From Candidatus Woesearchaeota archaeon (GTDB taxonomy: Archaea; Nanobdellota; Nanobdellia; Woesearchaeales; JAFGUC01), in assembly GCA_016938695.1 (NCBI GenBank), contig JAFGUC010000043.1, positions 1-64,000 on the forward strand: a stretch of DNA of 64,000 nucleotides. The letters are read 5' to 3'. The notes beneath the pieces are model-generated. The model did not search any database and was not told the origin of the DNA. It was given only the letters and a program-made list of their open reading frames with translations. The position numbers and the translations under genes are program-made. This document shows positions 55,906-64,000 of the stretch, one piece after another. The stretch's first letter is position 1. Each line of letters opens with the position of its first letter.

Positions 55906-57030
55906 ATGAAAGAAATAAAAAAAAATCAGAATTCAGTATATCTAAACAGTTTACCAAAAGGATGTAAGTACTGTAAAAAAGGAGAAAAATTAGTTTTATT
56001 CATAACAGGAATATGTCCAAGAAAATGTTTCTACTGCCCACTAAGCGATACAAAAAACGGCAAAGACTTAATATGGGCAAATGAATGGCAAATTGATAAT
56101 AAAGAACAATTACTAGAAGAAGCAAAATTAATCAATGCAAAAGGCGCAGGAATAACAGGCGGAGATCCTCTAGCAAGACTAGATAGAACGGTTGAATACA
56201 TAAAATTTCTTAAGAACAAATTCACTAAAAATTTTCATATCCATCTATATACATCACTAGATTTAGTTACCAAAGAAAATTTAAAAAAATTATTTAATGC
56301 GAACTTAGATGAGATAAGATTCCATCCTGATTTAGATGATAAAAAACTTTGGGAAAAAACATCTCTCGCAAAACAAATTGGAAATTGGGATGTTGGAATT
56401 GAAATTCCAGTAATTCCTAAAAAATATAAACAAACAATAGAATTAATTGATTTCATAAAAGACAAAGTAGATTTTCTAAACTTAAACGAGTTAGAAATAT
56501 CAGATAACAACGCAAACTCATTAACTAAAGAAGGTTACGTAACAATAAAAAGCTCATATGCCATAAAAGGATCAAAACAAATGGCACTAAAAATAATTAA
56601 AAAACTGTCGACAGAAAATACAAAATTAAAAGTACACTTTTGTTCGACAACAGTCAAAGATAAAGAACAATTATCTTCAAGAATAAAACGTAGAGCAAAA
56701 AATGCACACAAAGACTACGACTATGTTACAGAAGAAGGTATGTTAATCAGAGGTGCAATATACCCAATACTCATTCCAGAATTTAATTACAAACAAAAAA
56801 TTGAAAAATTAATGACAATAAAAAATAAAAACAAATTAGTAAAAATTAAAGAAGAACTTGAAAAAAAATTTGAAATTCCAAATAATTTAATTGATATTGA
56901 TTATTCACGATTAAGAATTCTAATTGCCCCATGGATATTAGAAGAAATAAACATAAAATACAAAGCAGCAATTGTTACTGAATATCCAACACAAGATCAA
57001 ACACCAATTGAATTAGAATACTTTAATTAA
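55906..57030 (+). CDS. Radical-SAM protein of COG2108 type
   Basis: A 374-residue protein with the radical-SAM cluster motif CPRKCFYC near residue 38, preceded by another cysteine pair (CKYC), and ITGGDPLARLDRT as the GGE-like SAM-binding motif. It resembles the archaeal family related to pyruvate-formate-lyase activating enzymes, function unknown. It begins 2 bases after TatD and is probably co-transcribed. Confidence 0.8.
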   Translation: MKEIKKNQNSVYLNSLPKGCKYCKKGEKLVLFITGICPRKCFYCPLSDTKNGKDLIWANEWQIDNKEQLLEEAKLINAKGAGITGGDPLARLDRTVEYIKFLKNKFTKNFHIHLYTSLDLVTKENLKKLFNANLDEIRFHPDLDDKKLWEKTSLAKQIGNWDVGIEIPVIPKKYKQTIELIDFIKDKVDFLNLNELEISDNNANSLTKEGYVTIKSSYAIKGSKQMALKIIKKLSTENTKLKVHFCSTTVKDKEQLSSRIKRRAKNAHKDYDYVTEEGMLIRGAIYPILIPEFNYKQKIEKLMTIKNKNKLVKIKEELEKKFEIPNNLIDIDYSRLRILIAPWILEEINIKYKAAIVTEYPTQDQTPIELEYFN

Positions 57031-57110
57031 AAAATATAGTTTAAAGAGAACAAATACTTTTAAAGAAACAACAATTTTTAAGAAACTTATTCAAAAAAGG
57101 CTAGATTCGT

Positions 57111-58565
57111 GTGTCAATAGAAAAAGTCCAATGGATAATAGCAAGAACTGGAGGAGTTGACGGAACATCACTTCTTCATCAGAATTCAATTGAACTCTTG
57201 AATTCACTAGGTATTGAAACCCAAACAACAACAGGAATTGTTGAAACTGACTTAGGTATGAGTGAAAAAGATTTACTAAGACCGCCCACCATAGTTTCTG
57301 AACTTAACTTCGATAATCCAATATCAAAAAAATTATATTCACAATCATTCAAAAAAGCAAATATTCCTTCTGAAAAATGGTTACCTGAACACGATTACCA
57401 CGTACAAACAATTGAAAGTAAAATTGAAGGTATTATTTCTCAAAATTCAAACCAACCAATAATAATTCACAATCTTTTATCCTTAAGAGAATTTCATCCA
57501 CAAGCGGCACTAGCATTAAGAAGAATAATATCTAAAAATCCTCATTTAACATTCATCAGTTATGCAGCAGATTCATCGTTTGAAAGACCAGAAAGAGTTC
57601 AAACAATACAAAACTACGCAATAAACACAATATTAGAAACCTCAAGAAGAACCAATGGATTGGGACCCTATGATTTTGATAATCTGTACCACGTTGTTTT
57701 AAACGAAACTCAAGAAAACATTTTTTCAAATGGATACAATATTCCAAGAAATAAAATATTTAGATTACCAGATTTTCTTCCATTCGAATCAGAAGTTCCA
57801 CATTTAGAATCAAGAATTGATCTAAATTTTGTTGATAATTTATCTAAACATTGTACCAGAATAACGCCACAAGGAATAGAATTCTACGAAGGTAGTATTG
57901 ATGAACATACAACATACTTCATCGAACCAGTAAGGCCAATTGAACGAAAAAAAATTAAAACTGCGATTTTTATTGCGAAACAATACGAAATATATACTAA
58001 AAAACAAGCTGCAATAGTAATAACGCATCCAAACAAAGATGAAGGTGGAATCTATTTTAATGAATGCGTACAATTAGCAAATAATCTTAACATATCACTA
58101 ATATATCTTGGCGAAGATTTAAGATTAAAAGGAGAAAATTCATTATGGACCACATATCAGAAAGTATCAGAATTAGAATCAATCGCATTAATACTTAGTT
58201 CAAAAGGCGGATGGGAAAATGCAATAAATGAATGTGTAAAAAACTGTATTCCGGCATACATGAATCCTGCATTACCATCATACAACGAATTAAAACGAAT
58301 GAATATTTCTGTTCCTGGCGATAATCTAGATAGAGCTAATTCAGTAACACAACACATGAAACCTGAACATCTTCACAAGATAAATCTTCCAGAAGTTACA
58401 AAAATATTAGAATGGATTAAATACGCAACAAATCCAATAACTCGAGAAGAATTAGTCCTTCAAAACTATTCTAACGGTTATCAAAATCTTTCAAGTAAAA
58501 GCCGAGTTGAAACATTTCTAACAATTCTTAATCAATCAAAAAATCCTATTTATAAACACAATTAA
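57111..58565 (+). CDS. GT4-like glycosyltransferase
   Basis: A 484-residue GT-B-type protein: IARTGGVDGTSLLHQNSIEL at the N-terminus, NLLSLREFHPQAALALR, HVVLNETQENIFSNGYNIP, FIEPVRPIERKKIKTAIF. The PVRPIxRK element also occurs in the transferase at 24964 (PVKVIRRKN), suggesting related donors or acceptors. The C-terminal donor site (LSSKGGWENAINECVKNCIPAY) lacks a standard ExFG motif but keeps a Glu. Start GTG 57111. Substrate unknown. Confidence 0.6.
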   Translation: MSIEKVQWIIARTGGVDGTSLLHQNSIELLNSLGIETQTTTGIVETDLGMSEKDLLRPPTIVSELNFDNPISKKLYSQSFKKANIPSEKWLPEHDYHVQTIESKIEGIISQNSNQPIIIHNLLSLREFHPQAALALRRIISKNPHLTFISYAADSSFERPERVQTIQNYAINTILETSRRTNGLGPYDFDNLYHVVLNETQENIFSNGYNIPRNKIFRLPDFLPFESEVPHLESRIDLNFVDNLSKHCTRITPQGIEFYEGSIDEHTTYFIEPVRPIERKKIKTAIFIAKQYEIYTKKQAAIVITHPNKDEGGIYFNECVQLANNLNISLIYLGEDLRLKGENSLWTTYQKVSELESIALILSSKGGWENAINECVKNCIPAYMNPALPSYNELKRMNISVPGDNLDRANSVTQHMKPEHLHKINLPEVTKILEWIKYATNPITREELVLQNYSNGYQNLSSKSRVETFLTILNQSKNPIYKHN

Positions 58566-58597
58566 ATTTAAATACTTGAAATCACAATTTTGATACT

Positions 58598-58987
58598 ATG
58601 GCAGATGAAGTTAAAGCAGTATGCAAAAGATGCAAAAAAGAATGGAAAGCATCAGAACTAAAGCTCGACCCAGAATACAAAATGGTTGTATGCCCACAAT
58701 GCATTAGAGAAAGACTACAACCTAAAACAAAATCAATCCCTATTACACACGCACCCGAAGCACCTAAACCCATTGAAAAAACAAAAGCAGGTTGGGATGA
58801 AGATGACGAAGCACTTGAAAAGATGCGTGCTGAAAAAGAAAAAAAACCTAAACTAAATTACGAAAAAGTCGACGATGTCACTATAAAAATTAAATGTCCA
58901 AAATGTGATTTTAAATTTTTATACAACATTGAAAAAGGAACTCCTCATTCATGTCCATACTGTGGAATAAAAATAAAGGTTAAATAA
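58598..58987 (+). CDS. Protein with two zinc ribbons
   Basis: A 129-residue protein with CKRCKKEWKASE/CPQCIRER at the N-terminus and CPKCDFKF/CPYCGIKI at the C-terminus, joined by a charged linker. Such double ribbons bind nucleic acid or basal transcription or translation factors; no specific family is recognised. A TATA-like TTTAAATAC lies at about -28, suggesting a leaderless ATG. Confidence 0.6.
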   Translation: MADEVKAVCKRCKKEWKASELKLDPEYKMVVCPQCIRERLQPKTKSIPITHAPEAPKPIEKTKAGWDEDDEALEKMRAEKEKKPKLNYEKVDDVTIKIKCPKCDFKFLYNIEKGTPHSCPYCGIKIKVK

Positions 58988-58992
58988 TTTTT

Positions 58993-59559
58993 TTAATTTT
59001 TCTTATTAGATAAAATCAAATCTTCTATCTTTCTAAGTTCCCATTTAACGCCATCAATCTTCTTACGCAAATTTCCATTTCGTGGATTAAACTCCAACAA
59101 GATGGAATACAAATCAGATAAAAAATCACGCATTTCAACAGCAACATCATATTGACCAGATATAGAAGAATTAACTGCATAACGAGTCAACTCGCCTGCC
59201 AAATCACAAATACCAAGCATATATAATTCATCAGGAACATTTAACTCAACTTTACTTGGAACTCGTCTCTCTCGTACAACATAATAATAAACAACTGCTT
59301 CAACATATTCTTGAACAGCAATCGAATAAGAACCTTCTGACAATAAAATATCATTTTTCGCAACAACCGAATTCATAGAGTCAAAACTTTTTTTTATGTC
59401 ATCTAGATTCACATCAGAATTTCTATTAAGTCCAAAGATAAGTTTTTTTGATTCTTTTAATACAAGTCTAGAACATGCAATTAAATCTTCACGCAACAAA
59501 TCATATGCATCATAATCTTTTGCAATATTCAAAAATTCCTCTTTATTAACATTAATCAT
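58993..59559 (-). CDS. Translin-family protein
   Basis: A 188-residue helical protein with the translin pattern: REDLIACSRLVLKESKKLIFGL, VQEYVEAVVYYYVVRERRVPS, LYMLGICDLAGELTRYAVNSS and LRKKIDGVKWELRKIED. Translins bind RNA or ssDNA as oligomers and some have RNase activity in complexes with TRAX. The acidic residues of active TRAX-type proteins are partly visible (EYVEA) but activity is not certain. It follows 59570-60088 by 10 bases. Confidence 0.85.
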   Translation of the reverse strand: MINVNKEEFLNIAKDYDAYDLLREDLIACSRLVLKESKKLIFGLNRNSDVNLDDIKKSFDSMNSVVAKNDILLSEGSYSIAVQEYVEAVVYYYVVRERRVPSKVELNVPDELYMLGICDLAGELTRYAVNSSISGQYDVAVEMRDFLSDLYSILLEFNPRNGNLRKKIDGVKWELRKIEDLILSNKKN

Positions 59560-59569
59560 TGTAAATACC

Positions 59570-60088
59570 TCATTTCAAATTATCAATATTAACCATACAA
59601 TATAACATATTTTTAAGGTTATGTACAAATTCATACTTCTTCTGAGAATCAAGTGAATTATAACCATTTCCTAATTCCATACAAGTTTCATCAATTTTTT
59701 TTGCTAAAGAATTAACTTGAACTGTTTTAGAACCAACATATTCTGAAGCAATATTTCTTGCAATAATTAACGCTTTATATGCTCCGACATTAAATCGCAA
59801 AACATTCATCTCATAAAAGTCATAAAACCGTTCATTATGTAATTTCCGAAAATCTCTCCAAGAACGTCTATCAGAATGATTGCTAAAATCATCAAAAACA
59901 TAAAAACATTGAAATAAAAAGTCAGCACTATCCAAAAAAATATCAACATCTTGAAAAACTGGAAGTCTTTCCAACTTAGGAAAAAGGTGACTATCAAAAC
60001 GTATATTCAAAATATGAGGATCCTTTTCAATAACTTCAACAAAGGTATTAATCTCTCCTTGAGTTAACATCGTCTCTAACATAATCAA
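59570..60088 (-). CDS. Unknown helical protein upstream of translin
   Basis: A 172-residue soluble, helical, aromatic-rich protein (FLDSADFLFQCFYVFDDFSN, ERFYDFYEMNVLRFNVGAYKALIIARNIA). I do not recognise the family. It is the first gene of a two-gene unit with the translin-like gene. ATG at 60079 or 60088 may be used (the frame starts MIMLETML). Function unknown. Confidence 0.45.
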   Translation of the reverse strand: MIMLETMLTQGEINTFVEVIEKDPHILNIRFDSHLFPKLERLPVFQDVDIFLDSADFLFQCFYVFDDFSNHSDRRSWRDFRKLHNERFYDFYEMNVLRFNVGAYKALIIARNIASEYVGSKTVQVNSLAKKIDETCMELGNGYNSLDSQKKYEFVHNLKNMLYCMVNIDNLK

Positions 60089-60120
60089 TAACGAAAAAAA
60101 ACTATTTATAAAAGTATCGC

Positions 60121-61320
60121 CTATTTTGATTTTAAAAGCTTAATATCATCAGAATCAAGGTCAAAGAAGTCTTCTAATTTAAAACCTAATATAATTTTCT
60201 TTAAAGTATCAAATTCTAAAAAAACTTGAGATGAAGATAAATGAGTTTTCAAAGCAATTTTCTCACAAATACTTTTCTTTCTAGCATTTGATTGATTTGC
60301 CATCCAAATCTTAAGAATTCTAGATGTTTGCTTATATGAAATAAATTTTGCATATTTCTCCTTTTTAGCAATAGCAATCCCAGCAGTAATCAATTCATTG
60401 ATATATGCCAAAAATCTCCAATGTTGCCAACGTCTAATCCTACCACGATATACATCAGCTTTTGAAAGACTATCAAACGCAGCAATCAAATCATCACGAT
60501 TTGTATACTCGTGAGGTATATTCTCTTCAATCCATAAAATTTGAGCGTCAGTGTCCTCTTGAACATCATCAAAAGAAGACAAAGCTATAGAAGCATCTTT
60601 AGTTTTAAAAATTCTAAGAAGTGCATTTAACATAGTTTCTGTCTTATTTCTATCACCAATCGCTAAAAGATTATCACGAGTAATCGTAGAATTTCCACTA
60701 AAAAGCATCTGCAAATCATTTATTGCTCCTCTAAAATCTCCACCATTTCGTCTAGCAATACTTTGCAAAATATCTTTCTCAACTGTTAAATTTTCTGATA
60801 AACAAATTTTTTCTAAAACCTTAGTCACAGACAAATAACTTGGCGTTTTTATTGTAACAATTGAAGACTTAGACCTAAGAGCAGAAAACTTCTTATCCCA
60901 AGGGTCGTTTGCAGTCATAATAATCGGATATAAAGACTTAGGAAACAACTTAATTAACTCAGCCAAACCTCCTCTGTCCTGACTTCCAGATAATCCATCA
61001 ATTTCTTCAAGTAATATTAATTTTTTAGAACCAAATAAAGAACCTTGCAAACAAGCATTTCCTGCACGTTCCAAGATTGCATTCTTATCACGTTCATCAC
61101 TAGAATTTAATTCAAAAATCTCAAGATTTAATTCATTGGCAATTGCATAAACACTACTAGTTTTTCCACAACCAGGAGAACCAGTCAATAGAATAGGTTT
61201 TACTCCCCTTTTAAAGTCAACAACATACTCTTTTAACAAAGAAACAGTAGAATCTATACCTTGTAAATCCGCCATATTCTTTGGCATATATTTCTTTGTC
61301 CACGGAACTAAAACCCCCAT
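60121..61320 (-). CDS. rfcL: Replication factor C large subunit
   Basis: A 399-residue AAA+ clamp-loader subunit. VPWTKKYMPKNMADLQG is the RFC N-terminal box, TGSPGCGKTS (47-55) Walker A, LLEEIDGLS Walker B (with Glu in place of the first Asp of DEVD-type boxes), NDPWDKKFSALRSKS and RRNGGDFRGAINDLQ the sensor regions. It loads PCNA with the small subunit, which is not in this window. ATG 61320 has the TATA at 61343-61351 at -27. Confidence 0.95.
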   Translation of the reverse strand: MGVLVPWTKKYMPKNMADLQGIDSTVSLLKEYVVDFKRGVKPILLTGSPGCGKTSSVYAIANELNLEIFELNSSDERDKNAILERAGNACLQGSLFGSKKLILLEEIDGLSGSQDRGGLAELIKLFPKSLYPIIMTANDPWDKKFSALRSKSSIVTIKTPSYLSVTKVLEKICLSENLTVEKDILQSIARRNGGDFRGAINDLQMLFSGNSTITRDNLLAIGDRNKTETMLNALLRIFKTKDASIALSSFDDVQEDTDAQILWIEENIPHEYTNRDDLIAAFDSLSKADVYRGRIRRWQHWRFLAYINELITAGIAIAKKEKYAKFISYKQTSRILKIWMANQSNARKKSICEKIALKTHLSSSQVFLEFDTLKKIILGFKLEDFFDLDSDDIKLLKSK

Positions 61321-61342
61321 AACACCAAGAAAATAGGGAAAC

Positions 61343-61351
61343 TTTATTAAA
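61343..61351. promoter_or_regulatory. Single TATA element shared by divergent genes
   Basis: TTTATTAAA lies about 27 bp from the RFC start (61320, minus) and 30 bp from the HIT start (61377, plus). The start codons are only 56 bp apart and no second TATA is visible, so the nearly symmetric element may serve both directions. Confidence 0.5.
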
Positions 61352-61376
61352 CTTTCCTGTCTAGAAAAATATTCTA

Positions 61377-62069
61377 ATGGAACTAACTGAAGAACAAAGA
61401 AAACAATTAGAAGCACAAAAAGCGCAATGTCCATTTTGCCAAATCATTGCTGGAAAAATACCAGCTGAAAAAGTCTACGAAGATAAAAAAGTAATTGCAA
61501 TTCTAGATATCAATCCTGCTACACAAGGCCATTTACTTGTCATGACTAAAGAACATTATCCAATATTACCATTAATTCCTAAAGATGATTTTGAACATCT
61601 AATTAAAACGACAAAAGAAATTGAACAACAATTGAAAAAATCAATTCTTTTATGCGATTCTGCAAATATATTCATGGCTAATGGTGGTGCAGCAGGACAA
61701 CAATCTCCACATTTCATGTTACATATCATCCCTAGGCCAAAAGATAGTAAAGTTAACACTTTCAAATTAAAAGAACAACAAATAAACAAAGAAAAACAAA
61801 ATGAATTATTTGAAATCACAAGTCATAATCTAAAACAATTAATGGGCGAACAATACACAAAATACGAAGATAAAGAGACAGAAATAAACTCAAAAGAAAT
61901 AACCTCTGAAACTATTTTTGCATTAATTGAAGAAAATCCTAAACTAAAAGAATTAATAAAACTTGAACCAGAAAAAGCAAAAACATTTATTGAATCAAAC
62001 GAAAAATTAAAACTAATATTTCAAAAATTTGATATAAAAAAAATTAGCGAAGTATTAAACAAAGAATAA
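61377..62069 (+). CDS. HIT-family protein without the catalytic histidine
   Basis: A 230-residue protein. Residues 15-125 are a HIT fold: CPFCQIIAGKIPAEKVYEDKKV-like start (CPFC zinc pair, IAGKIPAEKVYED), ILDINPATQGHLLVMTKEHY, and GGAAGQQSPHFMLHIIPR. In the HIT triad HxHxH the middle histidine, the nucleotide-transfer nucleophile, is Met114 here (H112-F-M-L-H116). Nucleotide binding may remain but hydrolysis by the usual mechanism should not. The C-terminal 100 residues are charged and helical. A second HIT-like gene follows directly. Confidence 0.8.
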   Translation: MELTEEQRKQLEAQKAQCPFCQIIAGKIPAEKVYEDKKVIAILDINPATQGHLLVMTKEHYPILPLIPKDDFEHLIKTTKEIEQQLKKSILLCDSANIFMANGGAAGQQSPHFMLHIIPRPKDSKVNTFKLKEQQINKEKQNELFEITSHNLKQLMGEQYTKYEDKETEINSKEITSETIFALIEENPKLKELIKLEPEKAKTFIESNEKLKLIFQKFDIKKISEVLNKE

Positions 62070-62070
62070 A

Positions 62071-62583
62071 ATGGAATCACTTACTGAAATACTTTCAAAA
62101 AGAGAAGAGCATAAAATATTTTACGAAGATCAACTAGTAATAGGAATAATTCCAAAAAAAAGTGTAAATGAATCTCATTTAGTAATTCTACCTAAAAAAA
62201 ATGTTAAAACACTCGACGAATTAGATTCTGAAACATTCTTGCAAATGAACTATGTCGCAACACACTGTTCAACAATAATTTTCCAAGGGCTGAATATGCA
62301 CGGGACAAACATCATAATTTATGATGGAGACAATTCAAATAATGACTACGATGTACCTTCAATTAATATAATTGGAAGATTAAATGATGACAATTTAAAC
62401 TTCAAATGGGATGCAAAAAAAGAAGAAAACCTAAAAGAAATTGCTGCAAAAATTAAAGATCACACTTTTTTAATTGGAAAAGAAAAACCTAAAGAAGAAG
62501 CAAAAGAAAAACCACAAAACGAAGTCAAAGAAGAAAAAGGTTCAGTTAATTATATGATTAGACAATTATTCCACATGCCTTAA
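62071..62583 (+). CDS. Degenerate HIT-like protein
   Basis: A 170-residue protein that keeps the HIT layout (FYEDQLVIGIIPKKSVNESHLVILPKKN-like opening, seen as FYEDQLVIGIIP and ESHLVILPKKN, and NIIIYDGD) but has lost the triad: the equivalent of HxHxHIIPR reads VPSINIIGR. The last 35 residues are Lys/Glu-rich. It starts one base after the previous gene stops and probably forms a heteromeric pair with it. Converges, with a 4-base overlap, on the methyltransferase gene. Confidence 0.65.
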   Translation: MESLTEILSKREEHKIFYEDQLVIGIIPKKSVNESHLVILPKKNVKTLDELDSETFLQMNYVATHCSTIIFQGLNMHGTNIIIYDGDNSNNDYDVPSINIIGRLNDDNLNFKWDAKKEENLKEIAAKIKDHTFLIGKEKPKEEAKEKPQNEVKEEKGSVNYMIRQLFHMP

Positions 62584-63539
62584 TCTTTATTCTTTCTAAC
62601 TTTACAAACAAAAAAACCTTCAGTATCATTATCTTGAGGCCAAATTCTTAATGCCTTAGAAACAGAAGGGTCATACTTAGCACCATTAAATTCTAGAACA
62701 GGTTTACCACGTTTAATAGGAATATCAACATCTAAAACTTCAGCAGAAGGATTATTCTTCAATAAATAATCAATAACTGCCTCATCTTCATCAGGTTCTA
62801 AAGTACAAGTTGAATAAACCAATACTCCTCCTGGTTTTAGAATATCAAAAGCTGTTTGGATCAATTGTCTTTGAGTCCCAGCAATACGCTTAATTACATT
62901 TGGATTCCAGATTGTTAAAGTCTTTAAAGATTTTCGAATAGTTCCAATTCCACTACAAGGTGCATCGACTAAAATCTTATCAAACTCAATTCCAGATTTT
63001 CCAAAGTAACGTCCTTCCATCAATGTAATCAAAGCATGAGAAACACCCATTCTTTGAATGTTTAAACCCAATGCTTTAACTCGCAATCCTTTATAATCAT
63101 TACATACTAAAACTCCTTGATTATTCATGTACTGTGCAATTTGAGTTGATTTTGAACCTGGTGATGCACACATATCTAAAATAGTTTCTCCGGGTTGTGG
63201 ATCTAAAATCACTGGAGGAATCATACTTGCTGGTTCTTGAATATAGATATAACCTAAGGAATGTTCTATTAAATTTCCAACATCACGACGCTTTTCTTCA
63301 CCCTTATGCTCAATCCAAAAACCTTCCTTACACCATGGAACAGGAACCAAATCCCAATCTGCTTCAATTCTTTTTTTCAAATCTTCAACAGAAATTTTTA
63401 AAGTATTAACTCTTATAGCACGTCTCAAAAAACGAAGAGAATAATCAATAAAAGAATCATAATCATCACCTAAAATTGCTCTATATTGCTTCTCAAATTT
63501 AGGTTTTACAAGTTTTATTAACTCCTCATTTCGTTGCAT
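62580..63539 (-). CDS. NOL1/NOP2/Sun-family RNA m5C methyltransferase
   Basis: A 319-residue SAM-dependent RNA cytosine-5 methyltransferase. EPASMIPPVIL, LDMCASPGSKSTQIAQ (SAM motif I), VDAPCSGIGTIRKS (first catalytic Cys) and VYSTCTLEPDEDE (second catalytic Cys) are all present. A short N-terminal RNA-binding part precedes them. Targets are tRNA or rRNA; which one cannot be told. TATA TTTATAAAT lies about 26 bases upstream of the ATG. Confidence 0.93.
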   Translation of the reverse strand: MQRNEELIKLVKPKFEKQYRAILGDDYDSFIDYSLRFLRRAIRVNTLKISVEDLKKRIEADWDLVPVPWCKEGFWIEHKGEEKRRDVGNLIEHSLGYIYIQEPASMIPPVILDPQPGETILDMCASPGSKSTQIAQYMNNQGVLVCNDYKGLRVKALGLNIQRMGVSHALITLMEGRYFGKSGIEFDKILVDAPCSGIGTIRKSLKTLTIWNPNVIKRIAGTQRQLIQTAFDILKPGGVLVYSTCTLEPDEDEAVIDYLLKNNPSAEVLDVDIPIKRGKPVLEFNGAKYDPSVSKALRIWPQDNDTEGFFVCKVRKNKD

Positions 63540-63636
63540 AATAACAAAAAATAAAACTATTATTTATAAAAGCAATGCTTTGAACAGAAAAAATGAATAG
63601 AAATATTTTTAAAGAAGATAATCTGTTTATAAAACA

Positions 63637-64000
63637 ATGGAAAAAGAGGGAAAATCAAATTCTTCAAAAAAGATTGAAGCTAAAAAATCTTACAATTTAA
63701 TTGCTGAATTGCAAGACATCCAAGAAAAGAAAGAATTTCTACCAAAGTCAGACCTAATAAGTTTGTCAAAAAGAACAAGAATTCCATTAACAGACATTTA
63801 TGGAGTTGCAACATTCTACGCACAATTCAAATTAGTAAAACAAGCTAAAAACAAAATATACATCTGCGATGGTACAGCATGCCACGTTAGACATTCTACT
63901 GATTTAATCAAAGAATTTACATCCGAACTAAAAATTAATGTTAACGAAACAACTCCAGACGGATTATTCACAATTGAGACAGTACGTTGTCTTGGACTCT
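63637..64000 (+). CDS. NuoE/HoxE-like [2Fe-2S] subunit, cut by the window edge
   Basis: The first 121 codons of a protein related to the 24-kDa subunit of complex I and NAD-linked hydrogenases or dehydrogenases. LSKRTRIPLTDIYGVATFYAQF is the family helix; YICDGTACHVR gives the first two cluster cysteines (Cx4C) and ETVRCLGL the start of the second pair. This subunit usually opens an operon for NADH dehydrogenase, NAD(P)-reducing hydrogenase or formate dehydrogenase; the rest lies beyond the window. TATA TTTTTAAA (63606-63613) is about 27 bases before the ATG. Confidence 0.85.
   Translation, partial: MEKEGKSNSSKKIEAKKSYNLIAELQDIQEKKEFLPKSDLISLSKRTRIPLTDIYGVATFYAQFKLVKQAKNKIYICDGTACHVRHSTDLIKEFTSELKINVNETTPDGLFTIETVRCLGL

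Noticed and set aside
61321-61434. A hydrophobic N-terminal segment on RFC large subunit.
   Set aside because: It would cross the divergent HIT start and the shared TATA; ATG 61320 gives the canonical VPWTKKYMP start.
1-64000. CRISPR arrays, insertion sequences, integrases and attachment sites.
   Set aside because: No regularly spaced repeats, transposase or recombinase genes were seen. RadB and the tRNA genes alone are not evidence of an integrated element.

Overview
The window is archaeal chromosome. The informational genes are of archaeal type: EF-2, EF-1A, L7Ae, S28e, L24e, S10, RFC large subunit, RadB, a RIO1 kinase, a translin-family protein and an archaeal triosephosphate isomerase. 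The DNA is very AT-rich. Many genes are preceded by a TATA element about 26 bp before the start codon, as in leaderless archaeal transcription; others have GAGGTGAT-type ribosome binding sites. Gene content and small lineage-specific proteins suggest a DPANN-type archaeon, perhaps Woesearchaeota, but that placement is an inference.

Layout. 68-222: two tRNA genes (Ile, Asn). 306-2422: a MgtC/DUF4010-type membrane protein and RIO1. 2459-9495: the most unusual locus, an Lrp-like regulator followed by a 769-residue and a 1365-residue radical-SAM protein. Together these two proteins carry four radical-SAM domains, two methyltransferase domains and one clear plus one eroded split-barrel domain. 9720-13189: glycogen-synthase-like transferase, GH57 enzyme and two DUF5752-like proteins. 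13240-18266: a fused asparagine-synthase/diphthamide-ligase protein, a nitroreductase, an unknown HTH-like protein, a bacterial-type Lgt and an unknown protein. 18279-21960: EF-2, NDK, L24e, S28e and L7Ae, with a C/D-box-like element in the L7Ae leader. 22028-32273: GlmS, an HTH regulator, and a sugar block (GpgS-type synthase, glycosyltransferase-phosphatase fusion, phosphomannomutase, mannose-1-phosphate guanylyltransferase, another glycosyltransferase) that could build a glucosylglycerate-type compatible solute.

32326-45600: RadB, two large membrane proteins of GT-C type, a four-gene overlapping MinD operon, ATP-dependent DNA ligase with an inserted zinc ribbon, SMC, and RNase HII and HIII in tandem. 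45593-50142: Nudix, TIM, a single-TM protein and pyruvate:ferredoxin oxidoreductase (gamma-delta-alpha-beta). 50366-58987: EF-1A, S10, a UDP-sugar pyrophosphorylase, a GTPase/DUF2073/zinc-ribbon trio, TatD, a COG2108-type radical-SAM protein, a glycosyltransferase and a zinc-ribbon protein. 58993-64000: translin-like and unknown helical proteins, RFC large subunit, two HIT-fold proteins lacking the catalytic histidine, an m5C methyltransferase, and the start of a NuoE-like [2Fe-2S] subunit cut by the window edge.

How the genes fit together: POR and TIM belong to central carbon and energy metabolism. PMM, the GDP-mannose enzyme, the UDP-sugar enzyme and GlmS supply activated sugars to the many transferases. 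The fused Dph6 domain has its expected target, EF-2 with the diphthamide histidine, about 3 kb away. The radical-SAM locus has no recognised substrate gene beside it and is the best candidate for an undescribed system. No gene-free stretch exceeds 300 bases.
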